Source: Nocardioides szechwanensis
Lineage (GTDB): Bacteria; Actinomycetota; Actinomycetes; Propionibacteriales; Nocardioidaceae
Assembly: GCF_900103935.1 (NCBI RefSeq)
Contig: NZ_FNIC01000004.1
Coordinates: 186,001-250,000 of the forward strand
Direction: 5' to 3'
Length of the DNA: 64,000 nucleotides
Shown piece by piece: positions 1 to 10,512 of this stretch (positions within the stretch are counted from its first letter, which is position 1; each line of letters begins with the position of its first letter). The position numbers and the translations under genes were made by a program. Under the pieces are notes generated by a model that saw only the letters and a program-made list of their open reading frames with translations, did not search any database and had not been told where the DNA came from.

Positions 1-217
1 AGAGCGTGAAGCCGTGGCTCTGGAGCTCGCGGACCAGCTCGAGCCTGGCCACGTGGTCGGGCGTGTAGTAGCCGGAGCGACCTCGTCGGATGGGGGGCGG
101 GACCAGGCCCTTGGTCGTGTAGAAGCGCACGTTGCGCACGCTCATGCCCACCCGGTTGGTCAGCTCCTCGAGGGTGAGGAGGCCGTCGGTGCCCGTGTTG
201 CTCACAGCGCTGGTCAC
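1..217 (-). CDS. MerR-family transcriptional regulator (N-terminal part)
   Basis: The 72 visible residues hold a MerR winged-helix DNA-binding domain: LTLEELTNRVGMSVRNVRFY followed by the wing region with KGLVPPP and the G-Y-Y-T motif. The start is GTG at 217, preceded by a strong purine-rich ribosome site (GGGAGGGAGG). The gene runs off the left edge, so the effector domain is not visible. It is divergent from the thiolase/FadB pair and shares a 123-nt promoter region with it. By position it probably controls those beta-oxidation genes; that is inference. Confidence 0.85.
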   Translation of the reverse strand, partial: MTSAVSNTGTDGLLTLEELTNRVGMSVRNVRFYTTKGLVPPPIRRGRSGYYTPDHVARLELVRELQSHGFTL

Positions 218-270
218 GTGCCCTCCCTCCCGAGGTGAGTCAGGCCACATCCTGACCGGTCTTTCGATAC

Positions 271-287
271 TGACAGTAATGATGTCA
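271..287. promoter_or_regulatory. Inverted repeat, likely MerR operator
   Basis: TGACA and TGTCA arms flank a 7-nt AT-rich centre. The repeat lies midway between the divergent MerR gene and the thiolase gene, where MerR-type regulators usually bind. It is the only clear palindrome in this intergenic stretch. Assignment to the MerR protein is inference from position. Confidence 0.5.
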
Positions 288-340
288 CAATCACCAGGTC
301 TCTTTCGCAACACCCAGAACCACTTACACCGAGGACGGTC

Positions 341-1552
341 ATGGCAGAAGCATTCGTGTACGACCACATCCGTACGCCGCGCGGCAGGGGCAAGGCCAAC
401 GGCTCCCTGCACGAGGTCAAGCCCGTCGACCTCGCCGTCGGGCTGATCCAGGCGGTCCAGGACCGCAACCCCTCGCTCGACCCCAACCGCATCGACGACG
501 TCGTACTGGGTGTCGTGTCCCCGATCGGCGACCAGGGCGGCGACATCGCCAAGACCGCGGCGCTCGCCGCCGGCCTGCCCGACACCGTGGCCGGCGTCCA
601 GCTCAACCGCTTCTGCGCCTCCGGTCTCGAGGCCGTCAACCAGGCCGCCTCCCGGGTGCGCGGCGGCTTCGAGGACCTGATCCTCGCCGGTGGCGTCGAG
701 TCGATGAGCCGCGTGCCCATGGGCTCCGACGGTGGCGCGTGGGCCTCCGACCCCGCCACCGCCTTCAAGGCCGGCTTCGTGCCGCAGGGCATCGGCGCCG
801 ACCTGATCGCCACGATCGAGGGCTGGTCGCGTGAGGACGTCGACGCGTTCGCCGCCGAGTCTCACCACCGTGCCGCGAAGGCCTGGGCCAACGGCTACTT
901 CTCCGACGCCGTCATCCCGGTCCGCGACATCAACGGCCTGGCCGTGCTCGAGCACGACGAGACGATCCGCCCCGACACCAGCGTCGAGGGCCTGGCCGGC
1001 CTCAAGCCGAGCTTCGCCGGGATCGGCGCCGACGCCGGCTTCGACGACGTGGCGCTCGAGAAGTACCACTGGATCGAGAAGATCAACCACGTCCACCACG
1101 CCGGCAACTCGTCGGGCATCGTCGACGGCGCCGCGCTGATGGCGATCGGCTCCGAGCAGGTCGGCACCGACCTGGGCCTGACCCCTCGGGCGCGGATCAT
1201 CGCCACCGCCGTCTCCGGCGCCGACCCGGTCATCATGCTCACCGGCCCCGCCCCGGCGGCCCGCAAGGCGCTGGCCAAGGCCGGCCTCAGCGTCGAGGAC
1301 ATCGACCTGTTCGAGATCAACGAGGCGTTCGCCGCGGTGGCGATGCGCTTCATGCGCGACATGGGCATCAACGACGAGATCACCAACGTCAACGGCGGCG
1401 CGATCGCGATGGGCCACCCGCTCGGCGCGACCGGCGCGATGATCCTCGGCACGCTCATCGACGAGCTCCAGCGCCGGGACCTGCGCCGCGGCCTCGCCAC
1501 GCTCTGCGTCGGCGGCGGCATGGGCATCGCCACCATCGTCGAGCTCGTCTGA
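341..1552 (+). CDS. fadA: Acetyl-CoA C-acyltransferase (thiolase)
   Basis: A 403-residue thiolase of normal family length. It catalyses thiolytic cleavage of 3-ketoacyl-CoA in beta-oxidation, or the reverse condensation. The nucleophile is Cys92 in [12 protein letters not shown]. The C-terminal half has [20 protein letters not shown] with the catalytic His, and CVGGGMG with the second catalytic Cys. The start ATG at 341 has GAGGA at 331-335. The FadB-type gene follows after 44 nt, so the two probably form a bifunctional beta-oxidation complex. The fadA symbol rests on this pairing; the exact chain-length preference is unknown. Confidence 0.92.
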   Translation: MAEAFVYDHIRTPRGRGKANGSLHEVKPVDLAVGLIQAVQDRNPSLDPNRIDDVVLGVVSPIGDQGGDIAKTAALAAGLPDTVAGVQLNRFCASGLEAVNQAASRVRGGFEDLILAGGVESMSRVPMGSDGGAWASDPATAFKAGFVPQGIGADLIATIEGWSREDVDAFAAESHHRAAKAWANGYFSDAVIPVRDINGLAVLEHDETIRPDTSVEGLAGLKPSFAGIGADAGFDDVALEKYHWIEKINHVHHAGNSSGIVDGAALMAIGSEQVGTDLGLTPRARIIATAVSGADPVIMLTGPAPAARKALAKAGLSVEDIDLFEINEAFAAVAMRFMRDMGINDEITNVNGGAIAMGHPLGATGAMILGTLIDELQRRDLRRGLATLCVGGGMGIATIVELV

Positions 1553-1596
1553 GCCTCCACCACCTCACTCTCGAACTTCCAGCGAAGGACACCGAC

Positions 1597-3804
1597 TTGA
1601 GCACCACGACCGAGACTGCTGTGCACTACGAGCGCGATGCCGACGGCATCGTGACGCTGACCCTCGACGACCCGTCGTCGAGCGCCAACACCATGAACGA
1701 GCTCTACATCTCCTCGATGAAGACCGCCGTCGACCGCCTGTACGACGAGGTGGACGACGTCACGGGCGTGGTCGTCGCCAGCGCGAAGAAGACCTTCTTC
1801 GCCGGCGGCAACCTGAAGTCCATGGTCCAGGCGACCAAGGACGACGCCGCGTCGGTCTTCGAGCTCGCCGAGAACGTGAAGGCCGGCCTGCGCCGCCTGG
1901 AGAAGTTCCCCCGCCCCGTCGTCGCCGCCATCAACGGCGCCGCGCTGGGTGGCGGCTTCGAGATCGCGCTCGCCACCAACCACCGCATCGTCGTCGACGA
2001 CTCGTCGGTCAAGCTCGGCCTTCCCGAGTCCAGCCTGGGACTGCTGCCCGGCGGCGGCGGCGTCACCCGCATCGTGCGCCTGCTCGGCATCCAGTCGGGC
2101 CTGATGGACGTGCTGCTCCAGGGCACGCAGTTCAACCCCTCGTCCGCCAAGGAGAAGGGCCTGGTCGACGACCTCGTCGCCACCCGCGAGGAGCTGGTCC
2201 CGGCCGCGAAGGCGTGGATCAAGGCCAACCCTGAGGCGGCCCAGAACCCGTGGGACGCCCCGGGCTACAAGATGCCCGGTGGTACGCCGAAGTCCCCGGC
2301 GCTGGCGGGCTTCCTGCCGGCGTTCCCGGCGCTGCTGCGCAAGCAGACCAAGGGCGCCCTCTACCCCGCCGCCCGCGCGATCCTCAGCGCCGCGGTCGAG
2401 GGCGCGCAGGTCGACTTCGACACCGCCTCGCGCATCGAGTCGCGCTACCTGACCAACCTGATCGTCAACCAGGGCTCGAAGAACATGATCCAGGCGTTCT
2501 TCTTCGACCTCCAGGCGATCAACTCCGGCTCGCTGCGCCCGCAGGGCATCGAGCCGTTCAAGGCCACCAAGGTGGGGGTCCTCGGCGCCGGCATGATGGG
2601 CGCCGGCATCGCCTACTCCTGTGCTCGCGCCGGCATGGAGGTCGTGCTCAAGGACGTCTCCGACGAGAACGCCGCGAAGGGCAAGGACTACAGCGAGAAG
2701 CTGCTCGACAAGGCGATCTCGCGCGGCAAGAGCACCGAGGAGAAGAAGGCCGAGCTGCTCGGTCGGATCACGGCCACGGCCGACCCGTCCGCACTGACCG
2801 GCTGCGACCTCGTGATCGAGGCCGTCTTCGAGGACCCGTCCCTGAAGGCCAAGGTCTTCGCCGAGGTGGCGCCGTACGTCAACGACGACGCGCTCCTGTG
2901 CTCCAACACCTCGACGCTGCCGATCACCGAGCTCGCCGAAGGTGTGGACCGGCCGAAGGACTTCATCGGCCTGCACTTCTTCTCGCCCGTGGACAAGATG
3001 CCGCTGGTCGAGATCATCAAGGGTGCCGAGACCTCCGACGTGGCGCTGGCGAAGGCCTACGACGTGGTCCAGCAGATCCGCAAGACCCCGATCGTGGTCA
3101 ACGACAGCCGCGGCTTCTACACGTCGCGGGTCATCGGGTTCATGGTCAACGAGGGCATGGCGATGCTCGCGGAGGGCGTGCAGCCCTACACGATCGAGCG
3201 GGCCACCACCCAGGCCGGCTACCCGGCTCCGGTGCTTCAGCTCTCCGACGAGCTCAACCTCGAGCTGATGGCCAAGATCGCCAAGGCGACCCGTGAGGCC
3301 GCCGAGCGCGAGGGCACTCCGGCCCCCGAGCACCCCGGCACCAAGGTCGTCGACACCATGCTCGAGGCCGGCCGCGCCGGTCGCCTGCGTGGCGCCGGCT
3401 TCTACGACTACGACGAGTCGGGCAAGCGCCAGTCGATCTGGACCGGCCTGTCGGAGCTGTTCCCGCTCGCGGACGAGCAGCCGCCGCTCCAGGACGTCAA
3501 GGACCGGATGCTGTTCGCCGAGGCGCTCGAGACCGCCAAGTGCTTCGAGGAGGGCGTCATCACCTCCGCCGCGGCGGCCAACATCGGCTCGATCATGGGC
3601 ATCGGCTTCCCGCCGATGACTGGTGGTGCGGCGCAGTTCATGACCGGCTACGAGCCCAGCCCGGATTCTGGGGCGAACGGCACCATCGGCCTGTCCGCGT
3701 TCGTGGCCCGGGCCGACGAGCTGGCCGCCAAGTACGGCGACCGGTTCCTCGCCACGTCCTACCTGCGCGACCTCGCCTCCTCGGGCGGTTCCTTCCCTGC
3801 CTGA
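1597..3804 (+). CDS. fadB: FadB-type enoyl-CoA hydratase / 3-hydroxyacyl-CoA dehydrogenase
   Basis: A 735-residue bifunctional beta-oxidation enzyme. The N-terminal crotonase domain (about 10-190) has the oxyanion-hole segment [12 protein letters not shown] and the [14 protein letters not shown] region. The dehydrogenase NAD-binding domain starts near residue 327 with [14 protein letters not shown] and contains [15 protein letters not shown] with the catalytic His. The C-terminal 3HCDH domains follow (about 505-730). The start is TTG at 1597 with GAAGGA just upstream. It lies 44 nt after the thiolase and probably shares its promoter. It hydrates 2-enoyl-CoA and oxidises the product to 3-ketoacyl-CoA, the substrate of the thiolase. 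Confidence 0.93.
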   Translation: MSTTTETAVHYERDADGIVTLTLDDPSSSANTMNELYISSMKTAVDRLYDEVDDVTGVVVASAKKTFFAGGNLKSMVQATKDDAASVFELAENVKAGLRRLEKFPRPVVAAINGAALGGGFEIALATNHRIVVDDSSVKLGLPESSLGLLPGGGGVTRIVRLLGIQSGLMDVLLQGTQFNPSSAKEKGLVDDLVATREELVPAAKAWIKANPEAAQNPWDAPGYKMPGGTPKSPALAGFLPAFPALLRKQTKGALYPAARAILSAAVEGAQVDFDTASRIESRYLTNLIVNQGSKNMIQAFFFDLQAINSGSLRPQGIEPFKATKVGVLGAGMMGAGIAYSCARAGMEVVLKDVSDENAAKGKDYSEKLLDKAISRGKSTEEKKAELLGRITATADPSALTGCDLVIEAVFEDPSLKAKVFAEVAPYVNDDALLCSNTSTLPITELAEGVDRPKDFIGLHFFSPVDKMPLVEIIKGAETSDVALAKAYDVVQQIRKTPIVVNDSRGFYTSRVIGFMVNEGMAMLAEGVQPYTIERATTQAGYPAPVLQLSDELNLELMAKIAKATREAAEREGTPAPEHPGTKVVDTMLEAGRAGRLRGAGFYDYDESGKRQSIWTGLSELFPLADEQPPLQDVKDRMLFAEALETAKCFEEGVITSAAAANIGSIMGIGFPPMTGGAAQFMTGYEPSPDSGANGTIGLSAFVARADELAAKYGDRFLATSYLRDLASSGGSFPA

Positions 3805-3816
3805 GCGCGTGTAGAT

Positions 3817-3849
3817 GTTGACCCGCCCGAAACTTTCGGGCGGGTCAAC
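3817..3849. terminator. Perfect 16-bp inverted repeat after fadB
   Basis: GTTGACCCGCCCGAAA and its exact complement are separated by a single base, 12 nt after the fadB stop. It can act as a terminator hairpin if the central bases form the loop, and a short T-rich stretch (GTTGTTTG) follows. A third partial copy, TTTCGGGCGGGTC, lies at 3865-3877 just before the ABC ATPase ribosome site. Confidence 0.65.
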
Positions 3850-3892
3850 GTTGTTTGCGGTGAGTTTCGGGCGGGTCGGCAAGGATGGGGTG

Positions 3893-4609
3893 GTGAGCCC
3901 CCCGCTTCCCCCCATGGTCGACGTGCGCGGTCTCCACGTGCGCTTCGGCGAGGTGGAGGCGGTGGCCGGCATCGACCTCCAGGCGTACGCCGGCCAGGCG
4001 ACGGCGCTGCTCGGGCGCAACGGCGCCGGCAAGTCGACGACCATGCGGGTGCTGGCCGGGGTGGTGCCGCCGAGCGCGGGCACGGTCCTGGTGGCCGGCC
4101 ACGACGTCCGCACCGAGACGCTGCGCGCCAAGCAGGCGGTCGGCTACTGCCCCGACGTCGGCGGTCTCGTCCCGCGGGCCACGCCCTGGGAGCACCTCCA
4201 GCTGTCCGCGCGGCTGCGGCGCATGGACGACTGGGAGACCCCTGCGCGCGACCTGCTCGAGCGCTTCGAGCTGGGCGACGTCGCGCACCGGGTCACGGCC
4301 GGCTTCTCGCACGGCATGGGCCGCCGGCTCTCGGTGATCCTCGCGGCGCTGCACGCACCCGACGTACTCCTGCTGGACGAGCCGTTCGACGGCGTCGACC
4401 CGATCGGCGTCGAGGCGACGTTCGACGTGATCAGCGACGCCCGCGCCCGCGGCGCCTGCGTGCTCGTCTCGACGCACCTCCGTGAGCTGGCGGTGCAGGC
4501 GTGCACCACGGTCAGCGTGCTGCGCGGCGGCTCGGCCGTGGCGACGGTCCCGTCAGGGGAGATGGCCGGCGAGGAGGGCGCTCGTGCCTATCGCGGTCTC
4601 CTCGACTAG
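3893..4609 (+). CDS. ABC transporter ATP-binding protein
   Basis: A 238-residue ABC ATPase. Walker A is GRNGAGKST, Walker B is [12 protein letters not shown] and the switch His is in VSTHLREL. The signature motif is atypical: [10 protein letters not shown] in place of LSGGQ. The start GTG at 3893 is preceded by AAGGA at 3881-3885; an upstream ATG at 3815 would lie inside the inverted repeat and is unlikely. The permease gene starts 26 nt before this gene ends, so the pair is translationally coupled. The substrate and even the direction of transport are unknown. Confidence 0.88.
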   Translation: MSPPLPPMVDVRGLHVRFGEVEAVAGIDLQAYAGQATALLGRNGAGKSTTMRVLAGVVPPSAGTVLVAGHDVRTETLRAKQAVGYCPDVGGLVPRATPWEHLQLSARLRRMDDWETPARDLLERFELGDVAHRVTAGFSHGMGRRLSVILAALHAPDVLLLDEPFDGVDPIGVEATFDVISDARARGACVLVSTHLRELAVQACTTVSVLRGGSAVATVPSGEMAGEEGARAYRGLLD

Positions 4610-6101
4610 GGCGCTGGCCGACGTCGGCCACCTGGTGCGGTTCCGCGCCGGGTCGCTGCGCCGACGGCGGCTGTCGGCCGGGGCAATGGTCGGGTTCGTC
4701 GTCGTGAGCCTCGCGGTCGCGGTCCTGCCCGGGCTGTTCCCGGACGCCGGCGCCGACGACGGCTGGGCGCTGGACCTCCTGCTGCTGCTGCCGACCATGC
4801 TCACCGGCTTCCTTGCCCTCGCCATCGTGTCGGCGACGGCCTCGGGCGGCGGTCGCGAGCTGATCGCGCGCGACCCGGGGTCGATCCACCCGATCAGCCC
4901 CACGACCGACCATCTCGGCGCGTTGCTGCTCGTGCCGCTCAACATCGCCTGGCTGCTCCAGGCCTGGACCCTGGTCGGCGTCACGTCGTACGCCCTCGGC
5001 ACCGACGCCGCGCTCCCGCAGGCCCAGCTGATCGTGGTGCTGTGGCTGCTGGCCACGACGGCGGTCGCCCAGGTGGTGGCCTGGACGATCGAGGTCGTCC
5101 GGCGGGTTCGGCACGGCATCGCGTGGGTGCGCGGGATCGGGGTCGCCCTGCTCGGCGTGGCCGTGGCGCTGCACCTGACCGCCAACCTGGTCCCGGTCTT
5201 CGACCGGCTGCCGACCCGCTGGTTCGTGGTCGGCATGGTCAGCGACTCCGCCCCGCGGACCGCGCTCACGGCCGTGGTGCTGCTGGTCGCCTTCCTGGCC
5301 GCCACCGCGCTGGGAGCCGTCCCCGCCCACCTCGCCGCCCACCGTCCCCCTCGGGACGAGCAGGACGTCGAGACCGGCCACTACGCCGCCCGGGGCCGGC
5401 CGCGCTCCGAGCTGACCGCCCTCGTGCGCACCGACCGCGCGTCCGTCTGGCGCGCAGTGCCCATGCGCCGCGGAGTCGCCGTCCTCGCGCTGGCGCCCGG
5501 CCTGGTCGCCCTGGCCGGTGGCCTGCCGTGGGAGCAGCTGACCATCCTGCCCGGCCTGGTCGGCTCGGGTGGGGCCCTGCTGTGGGGCGTCAACGCGTGG
5601 TGCCTCGACGGCCGCGGCGGGCTCTGGCGCGAGAGCCTGCCGGTCCCACCGGGCGTGGTCTTCGACGCCCGCGCCTACGTGCTCGCCGAGTTCCTGCTCG
5701 TCGCGTCGCTGGTCACGGTCGCCCTGGGCGCCGTCCGCGCCGGGGTGCCGTCGGTCGCCGAGCTCACCGCCCTGCTCTGCACCGTGGTCGTCGTGACGGT
5801 GCAGGTCGTCGCGGCCGGCCTGCGCTGGTCGGAGCAGCGGCCGTTCGCGGTCGACCTCCGCTCGGCCCGCGCCACCCCCGCGCCGCCGGTCGTGATGGTC
5901 GGCTACTCCGCACGCCTCGCCCTCAGCACCACCCTCACCGGCCTGACCTTCTCGGTCCTGGCGCGGGTGCCGGAGTGGCAGGTGTCGGTGCTGGTCGCCG
6001 TACCCTTCCTCGCCTGGTCGACCGCGCGCCTGCTGCGCACCCGCCGGCTCTGGGTCGACCCCGTCGCCCGAGCGCGCGTGGTCACCGCCGTCGCGGTCTA
6101 G
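4584..6101 (+). CDS. ABC transporter permease, multi-spanning membrane protein
   Basis: About 505 residues, mostly hydrophobic, with many predicted membrane segments (for example GFVVVSLAVAVLPGLF and GVALLGVAVALHLTANLV). No standard permease signature is recognisable. The call depends on its overlap with the ATPase gene. GTG at 4584 is chosen as the start because GAGGAGGGCG lies just upstream and the reading frame before it is not protein-like. The size and arrangement fit actinobacterial ABC-2-like exporters of unknown substrate. Confidence 0.72.
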   Translation: MPIAVSSTRALADVGHLVRFRAGSLRRRRLSAGAMVGFVVVSLAVAVLPGLFPDAGADDGWALDLLLLLPTMLTGFLALAIVSATASGGGRELIARDPGSIHPISPTTDHLGALLLVPLNIAWLLQAWTLVGVTSYALGTDAALPQAQLIVVLWLLATTAVAQVVAWTIEVVRRVRHGIAWVRGIGVALLGVAVALHLTANLVPVFDRLPTRWFVVGMVSDSAPRTALTAVVLLVAFLAATALGAVPAHLAAHRPPRDEQDVETGHYAARGRPRSELTALVRTDRASVWRAVPMRRGVAVLALAPGLVALAGGLPWEQLTILPGLVGSGGALLWGVNAWCLDGRGGLWRESLPVPPGVVFDARAYVLAEFLLVASLVTVALGAVRAGVPSVAELTALLCTVVVVTVQVVAAGLRWSEQRPFAVDLRSARATPAPPVVMVGYSARLALSTTLTGLTFSVLARVPEWQVSVLVAVPFLAWSTARLLRTRRLWVDPVARARVVTAVAV

Positions 6102-6103
6102 CG

Positions 6104-6652
6104 TCAGTCCGGCGGCAGTGCCTGCTGCACGCAGTCGAGCTGGGCCTGGCTGAACGCCGCCACGGCGTCGCCGCCGAAGTCGCCCATGACCGACTGGACC
6201 GCTGCCTCGTACAGCTGGTCCTCGGTGAGGGCCTTGCGCAGGCAGGTCTCGTACGCCGTGGCGTCGACCTTGCCCTTGGTGGCGGCCACCTGGGCGCGGG
6301 CCGACTCGCTGACGAAGTCGACGCACTTGAACTGCGCGTCCACCCACAGCTCGGCACCCTCCCGGCCCAGGGGAGGCAGCACCGGGGGCACGGCGTACGA
6401 CTCGTCGAGGAGGCCCGCATCGCGCAGCTCGTCGGGGGTGGCGCTGTCGGTGAGCGCAGCGGCGAAGCACTCGCCCGCCTGCGTCGCTTCGGCGGTGACG
6501 TCGTCGCCGACCCACAGCCCGACCAGGGCCTGCTGGACCGCCGCGGTGTCGATGGTCGGGGCAGCGGGAGCGGGCTCGTCGTCGCCGCCGGTGCACCCGA
6601 GCAGCAGGACCGCGGGCAGCAGGAGCGTGAGGAGGCGGACGGGTCGGATCAC
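6104..6652 (-). CDS. Predicted lipoprotein, unknown function
   Basis: A 182-residue exported lipoprotein. The N-terminus is a short basic segment, then a hydrophobic stretch ending in the lipobox LLLGC. A Gly/Asp/Pro-rich linker follows, then a folded domain with spaced Cys residues (CFAAAL, CVDFV, CLRKAL, CVQQAL) that could pair as disulfides outside the membrane. I do not recognise the family. It is convergent with the ABC permease (2-nt gap) and divergent from the acyl-CoA dehydrogenase operon. The start is GTG at 6652, with a -10-like GACGAT six bases upstream. Confidence 0.7.
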   Translation of the reverse strand: MIRPVRLLTLLLPAVLLLGCTGGDDEPAPAAPTIDTAAVQQALVGLWVGDDVTAEATQAGECFAAALTDSATPDELRDAGLLDESYAVPPVLPPLGREGAELWVDAQFKCVDFVSESARAQVAATKGKVDATAYETCLRKALTEDQLYEAAVQSVMGDFGGDAVAAFSQAQLDCVQQALPPD

Positions 6653-6658
6653 GGCTGC

Positions 6659-6664
6659 ATCGTC
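6659..6664 (-). promoter_or_regulatory. -10-like hexamer GACGAT
   Basis: It has the A2/T6 pattern and sits six bases before the GTG of the lipoprotein gene, which fits leaderless transcription. It is one of the weaker members of the set seen in this window. Confidence 0.35.
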
Positions 6665-6668
6665 CCAT

Positions 6669-6674
6669 TACTGT
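6669..6674 (+). promoter_or_regulatory. -10 element TACTGT for the ACAD11-type operon
   Basis: TACTGT lies seven bases before GTG at 6682. No ribosome site precedes that codon, so a leaderless mRNA is likely. This favours 6682 over the in-frame GTG at 6673, which overlaps the hexamer. Confidence 0.5.
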
Positions 6675-6681
6675 GCCGTAC

Positions 6682-7944
6682 GTGGACTTCTCACCGTCGC
6701 CGCGCGCGGCCGACCTCACCGCCCGGGTCAAGGACTTCATCGAGACCGAGATCAGTCCCGCGGAGGAGGACTACCACCGCGACCTCGCGGAGGCCCGCCG
6801 CACCGGCGACCCGTGGCAGCCGCTGCCGCTGATCGAGGAGCTCAAGACCAAGGCCCGCGAGCGCGGGCTGTGGAACCTCTTCCTGCCGCACGAGCACGCG
6901 GGGGAGTACGCCGCCCGGTTCGGCACCGACGGTGGTGAGGGACTGACCAACGTCGACTACGCGCCGATCGCCGAGCTGACGGGGCGGTCCGCGATCGCGC
7001 CGCTGGTGCTCAACTGCAACGCGCCCGACACCGGCAACATGGAGGTGCTGCTGCGCTACGGCACCGACGCGCAGAAGCAGGAGTGGCTGGAGCCGCTGCT
7101 CGACGGGACGATCCGGTCCGCGTTCACGATGACCGAGCCCGGGGTCGCGTCGTCCGACGCGACCACGATGGAGGCGACCGCGGTCGTCGACGGCGACGAG
7201 GTGGTCGTCAACGGCCGCAAGTGGTGGTCGACCGGCGTGGGCCACCCCGACTGCAAGATCTACGTGTTCATGGGGCTGACGGACCTCCCAGAAAATCAGC
7301 AGAGCGCGGATCGGCACCACCGGCACTCGATGGTGCTGGTCCCACGCGACACCCCCGGCGTGAAGATCGAGCGGATGCTCGACACGATGGGCATGTACGA
7401 CGAGCCGCTCGGCCACGGCGAGGTGTCGTTCACCGACGTCCGGGTCCCGGCGTCCAACATCATCAGCGGGCCGGGCGAGGCGTTCGCGATCGCCCAGGGC
7501 CGGCTCGGCCCCGGCCGGGTCCACCACTGCATGCGGCTGATCGGCGTCGCGGAGCTGGCGCTCGAGCTGGCCTGCCGGCGCGGCCTGGAGCGCACGGCGT
7601 TCGGCAAGCCGCTGGCCAACCTCGGCGGCAACCGTGAGCGGATCGCCGAGGCCCGGATCGCGATCGACCAGACCCGTCTGCTGGTGCTCAACGCTGCCTG
7701 GAAGCTCGACCAGGGCGGCCCGCTCAACGCGCTGTCCGAGGTCTCGCAGATCAAGGTGGCCGCGCCGGCCATGGCCCAGCAGGTCGTCGACTTCGCGATC
7801 CAGCTCCACGGTGGCGCGGGCCTCGCGTCCGACTTCCCGCTCGCCGCGGCCTGGACCGCGGCCCGCTCGCTGCGGATCGCCGACGGTCCCGACGAGGTGC
7901 ACCGCGGCGTGGTCGCCCGGCTCGAGCTCGGCAAGTACAAGTGA
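6682..7944 (+). CDS. Acyl-CoA dehydrogenase, ACAD10/11 type
   Basis: A 420-residue flavin-dependent acyl-CoA dehydrogenase. Segments such as GRKWWSTGVGHP, QGRLGPGRVHHCMRLIG and ADGPDEVHRGVVARLEL match the ACAD domain of the ACAD10/ACAD11 and LvaC group rather than ordinary chain-length ACADs. It starts VDFSPSPRAADL at GTG 6682, the usual start point for this family. The next genes are an SDR and an APH-fold kinase, each overlapping by 4 nt. In LvaC and ACAD11, the enzyme acts on a phosphorylated 4-hydroxyacyl-CoA and removes phosphate to give an enoyl-CoA. That role is proposed here from family and context. Confidence 0.88.
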   Translation: MDFSPSPRAADLTARVKDFIETEISPAEEDYHRDLAEARRTGDPWQPLPLIEELKTKARERGLWNLFLPHEHAGEYAARFGTDGGEGLTNVDYAPIAELTGRSAIAPLVLNCNAPDTGNMEVLLRYGTDAQKQEWLEPLLDGTIRSAFTMTEPGVASSDATTMEATAVVDGDEVVVNGRKWWSTGVGHPDCKIYVFMGLTDLPENQQSADRHHRHSMVLVPRDTPGVKIERMLDTMGMYDEPLGHGEVSFTDVRVPASNIISGPGEAFAIAQGRLGPGRVHHCMRLIGVAELALELACRRGLERTAFGKPLANLGGNRERIAEARIAIDQTRLLVLNAAWKLDQGGPLNALSEVSQIKVAAPAMAQQVVDFAIQLHGGAGLASDFPLAAAWTAARSLRIADGPDEVHRGVVARLELGKYK

Positions 7945-8761
7945 CGCGCGTCCTCGTCACCGGCGCTGCCTCCGGCCTCGGCGCCGCGCTGTCCAACGCC
8001 TTCGAGACCCGCGGCGACGAGGTGCTGCGCACCGACATCAGCTATGAGGGTGGTTTCGAGGCTCCCTTCGAGGCTCGCAAGCTCGCACCTCAGGACAAGC
8101 GCTCCGCTCGCACCTCAACCACCGCAAGGCTCGACATCACGAAGGACGACGACTGGGCCGCGGCGCTCGCGCACGTCGAGCAGACCTGGGGCGGGCTCGA
8201 CGTACTCGTCAACAACGCCGGTGTCGCCGGGGGCGGCCGGCTCGACGTCGCCACGCTCGACGAGTGGCGCTGGATCACCGAGATCAACCTGTTCGGCGCG
8301 GTCCGCGGCACCCGCACGTTCGTGCCGCTGCTCAAGCGGCAGGGCTCGGGCGCGATCGTCAACGTCGCCTCGCTCGCCGGGCTCGTCCACCCCGCGGGCA
8401 TGGCGTCCTACAACGCGGTCAAGGCCGCGGTGGTGGCGCTGACCGAGACCACCGGCCACGAGCTGGCGGCCCACGGCGTGACCGCCCACGTCGTCTGCCC
8501 GTCCTACTTCCGCACCAACCTGATGAGCTCGCTGCAGGGTGCCGACACAGCGCTGGCGTCGGTGATGAGCAAGCTCGTCGAGAGCTCCTCGATCTCCGCC
8601 GACGACATCGCCGCCGCGGTGCTTGAGGGTCTCGACCGCGGTGACGAGATCATCGTCCCCGACCAGCCCGCGCGCGACGCCTACGGCCTGAAGCAGGCCG
8701 ACCGGGCGACGTACGACGTCATCATGCGCGCGCAGGCCGCCAAGCTCGAGGAGGGCGCCCG

Positions 8762-8765
<4 letters not shown>
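7941..8765 (+). CDS. Short-chain dehydrogenase/reductase with a 25-residue repeat-derived insert
   Basis: A 274-residue SDR. The cofactor motif is TGAASGLG, NNAGVAG marks strand 4, and the catalytic pair is in SYNAVKAAV (Tyr and Lys). It overlaps the upstream ACAD by GTGA and the downstream kinase by ATGA. In the levulinate (lva) pathway the matching SDR LvaD reduces 4-ketoacyl-CoA to 4-hydroxyacyl-CoA; a similar role is likely but not proven. Residues 37-61, just after the cofactor-specificity strand, are encoded by a palindromic repeat and are absent from normal SDRs. Confidence 0.88.
8049..8123. repeat. 75-bp REP-like palindromic element inside the SDR gene
   Basis: The ends are GGTGGTT and AACCACC, an exact inverted pair. 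The inside contains GCTCGC and GAGG/CCTC blocks typical of intergenic repeats in Nocardioides-like genomes. It begins exactly at codon 37 and is 75 nt long, so it adds 25 codons without a stop or frameshift. Confidence 0.7.
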
Positions 8766-9840
<1,075 letters not shown>

Positions 9841-9841
<1 letters not shown>

Positions 9842-10509
9842 TGGGCCAGCTCCTGCTGGTGCGCCACGGTCAGGCGTCGTTCGGCGCCGACGACTACGAC
9901 GTACTCTCCGAGACCGGCTGGGAGCAGGGCCGGCTGCTCGGCGCGTCCCTGGCCGCCCAGGGCGTGAAGCCGACCGCGATCGTGCGCGGCGACATGCGCC
10001 GGCACCGCGAGACCGCCGAGGCGATGGTCGAGGCAGCCGGCTGGTCAGGGACCGAGGTGCGCGTCGACGCCGGGTGGGACGAGTTCGACCACGTCGGCCT
10101 GGTCTCGGCCTACCCCGACCTGCCCGAGGGACCGCTGGACCGCCGGGAGTTCCAGCAGGTCTTCGAGCGCGCCACCGAGCGCTGGACCTCCGGCCTCGGC
10201 GAGGGCTACGCCGAGACGTACGCCGCGTTCGTCGACCGGGTGCTCGGCTCGCTCGAGGCCGCGACCGCGGACGCCGGGCCGGGCGGCACCGTGGTGGTCG
10301 TCAGCTCGGGCGGCGTGATCGCGGTCGTCGTCGCCGCCCTGGTCCTCCCCGCCGCAGACCCGGCGACCGCGGCCCGGCTGTGGAGCCGCTTCAACACGGT
10401 CACGGTCAACTCGTCGGTCACCCGCGTCGTCGTCGGCTCCACGGGCGCCCGGATGCTGACGTTCAACGAGCACACACACCTGGCCGGCGACACGGTCACC
10501 TACCGCTGA
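9841..10509 (+). CDS. Histidine phosphatase (phosphoglycerate mutase-like)
   Basis: A 222-residue protein of the histidine phosphatase superfamily. It begins MGQLLLVRHGQASFG with the phospho-accepting His in RHG, followed by GWEQGRLLG. The second catalytic His of the fold is replaced or hard to place: the region reads VVSSGGVIAVVVAAL. ATG at 9841 overlaps the kinase stop (TGATG). Its place directly after a kinase/ACAD set suggests a role in phosphate removal or proofreading of phospho-acyl intermediates, which is inference. Confidence 0.82.
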
Positions 10510-10512
10510 CCC

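Noticed and set aside
895..4131. 1078-codon open frame on the minus strand across the thiolase, FadB and ABC ATPase genes
   Set aside because: It is a GC-rich shadow frame antisense to well-supported genes; its translation is Arg/Gly/Val-rich without motifs.
4512..6740. 742-codon minus-strand frame across the ABC permease and lipoprotein region
   Set aside because: Low-complexity Arg/Gly/His-rich translation and conflict with the coupled ABC gene pair; no domain recognisable.
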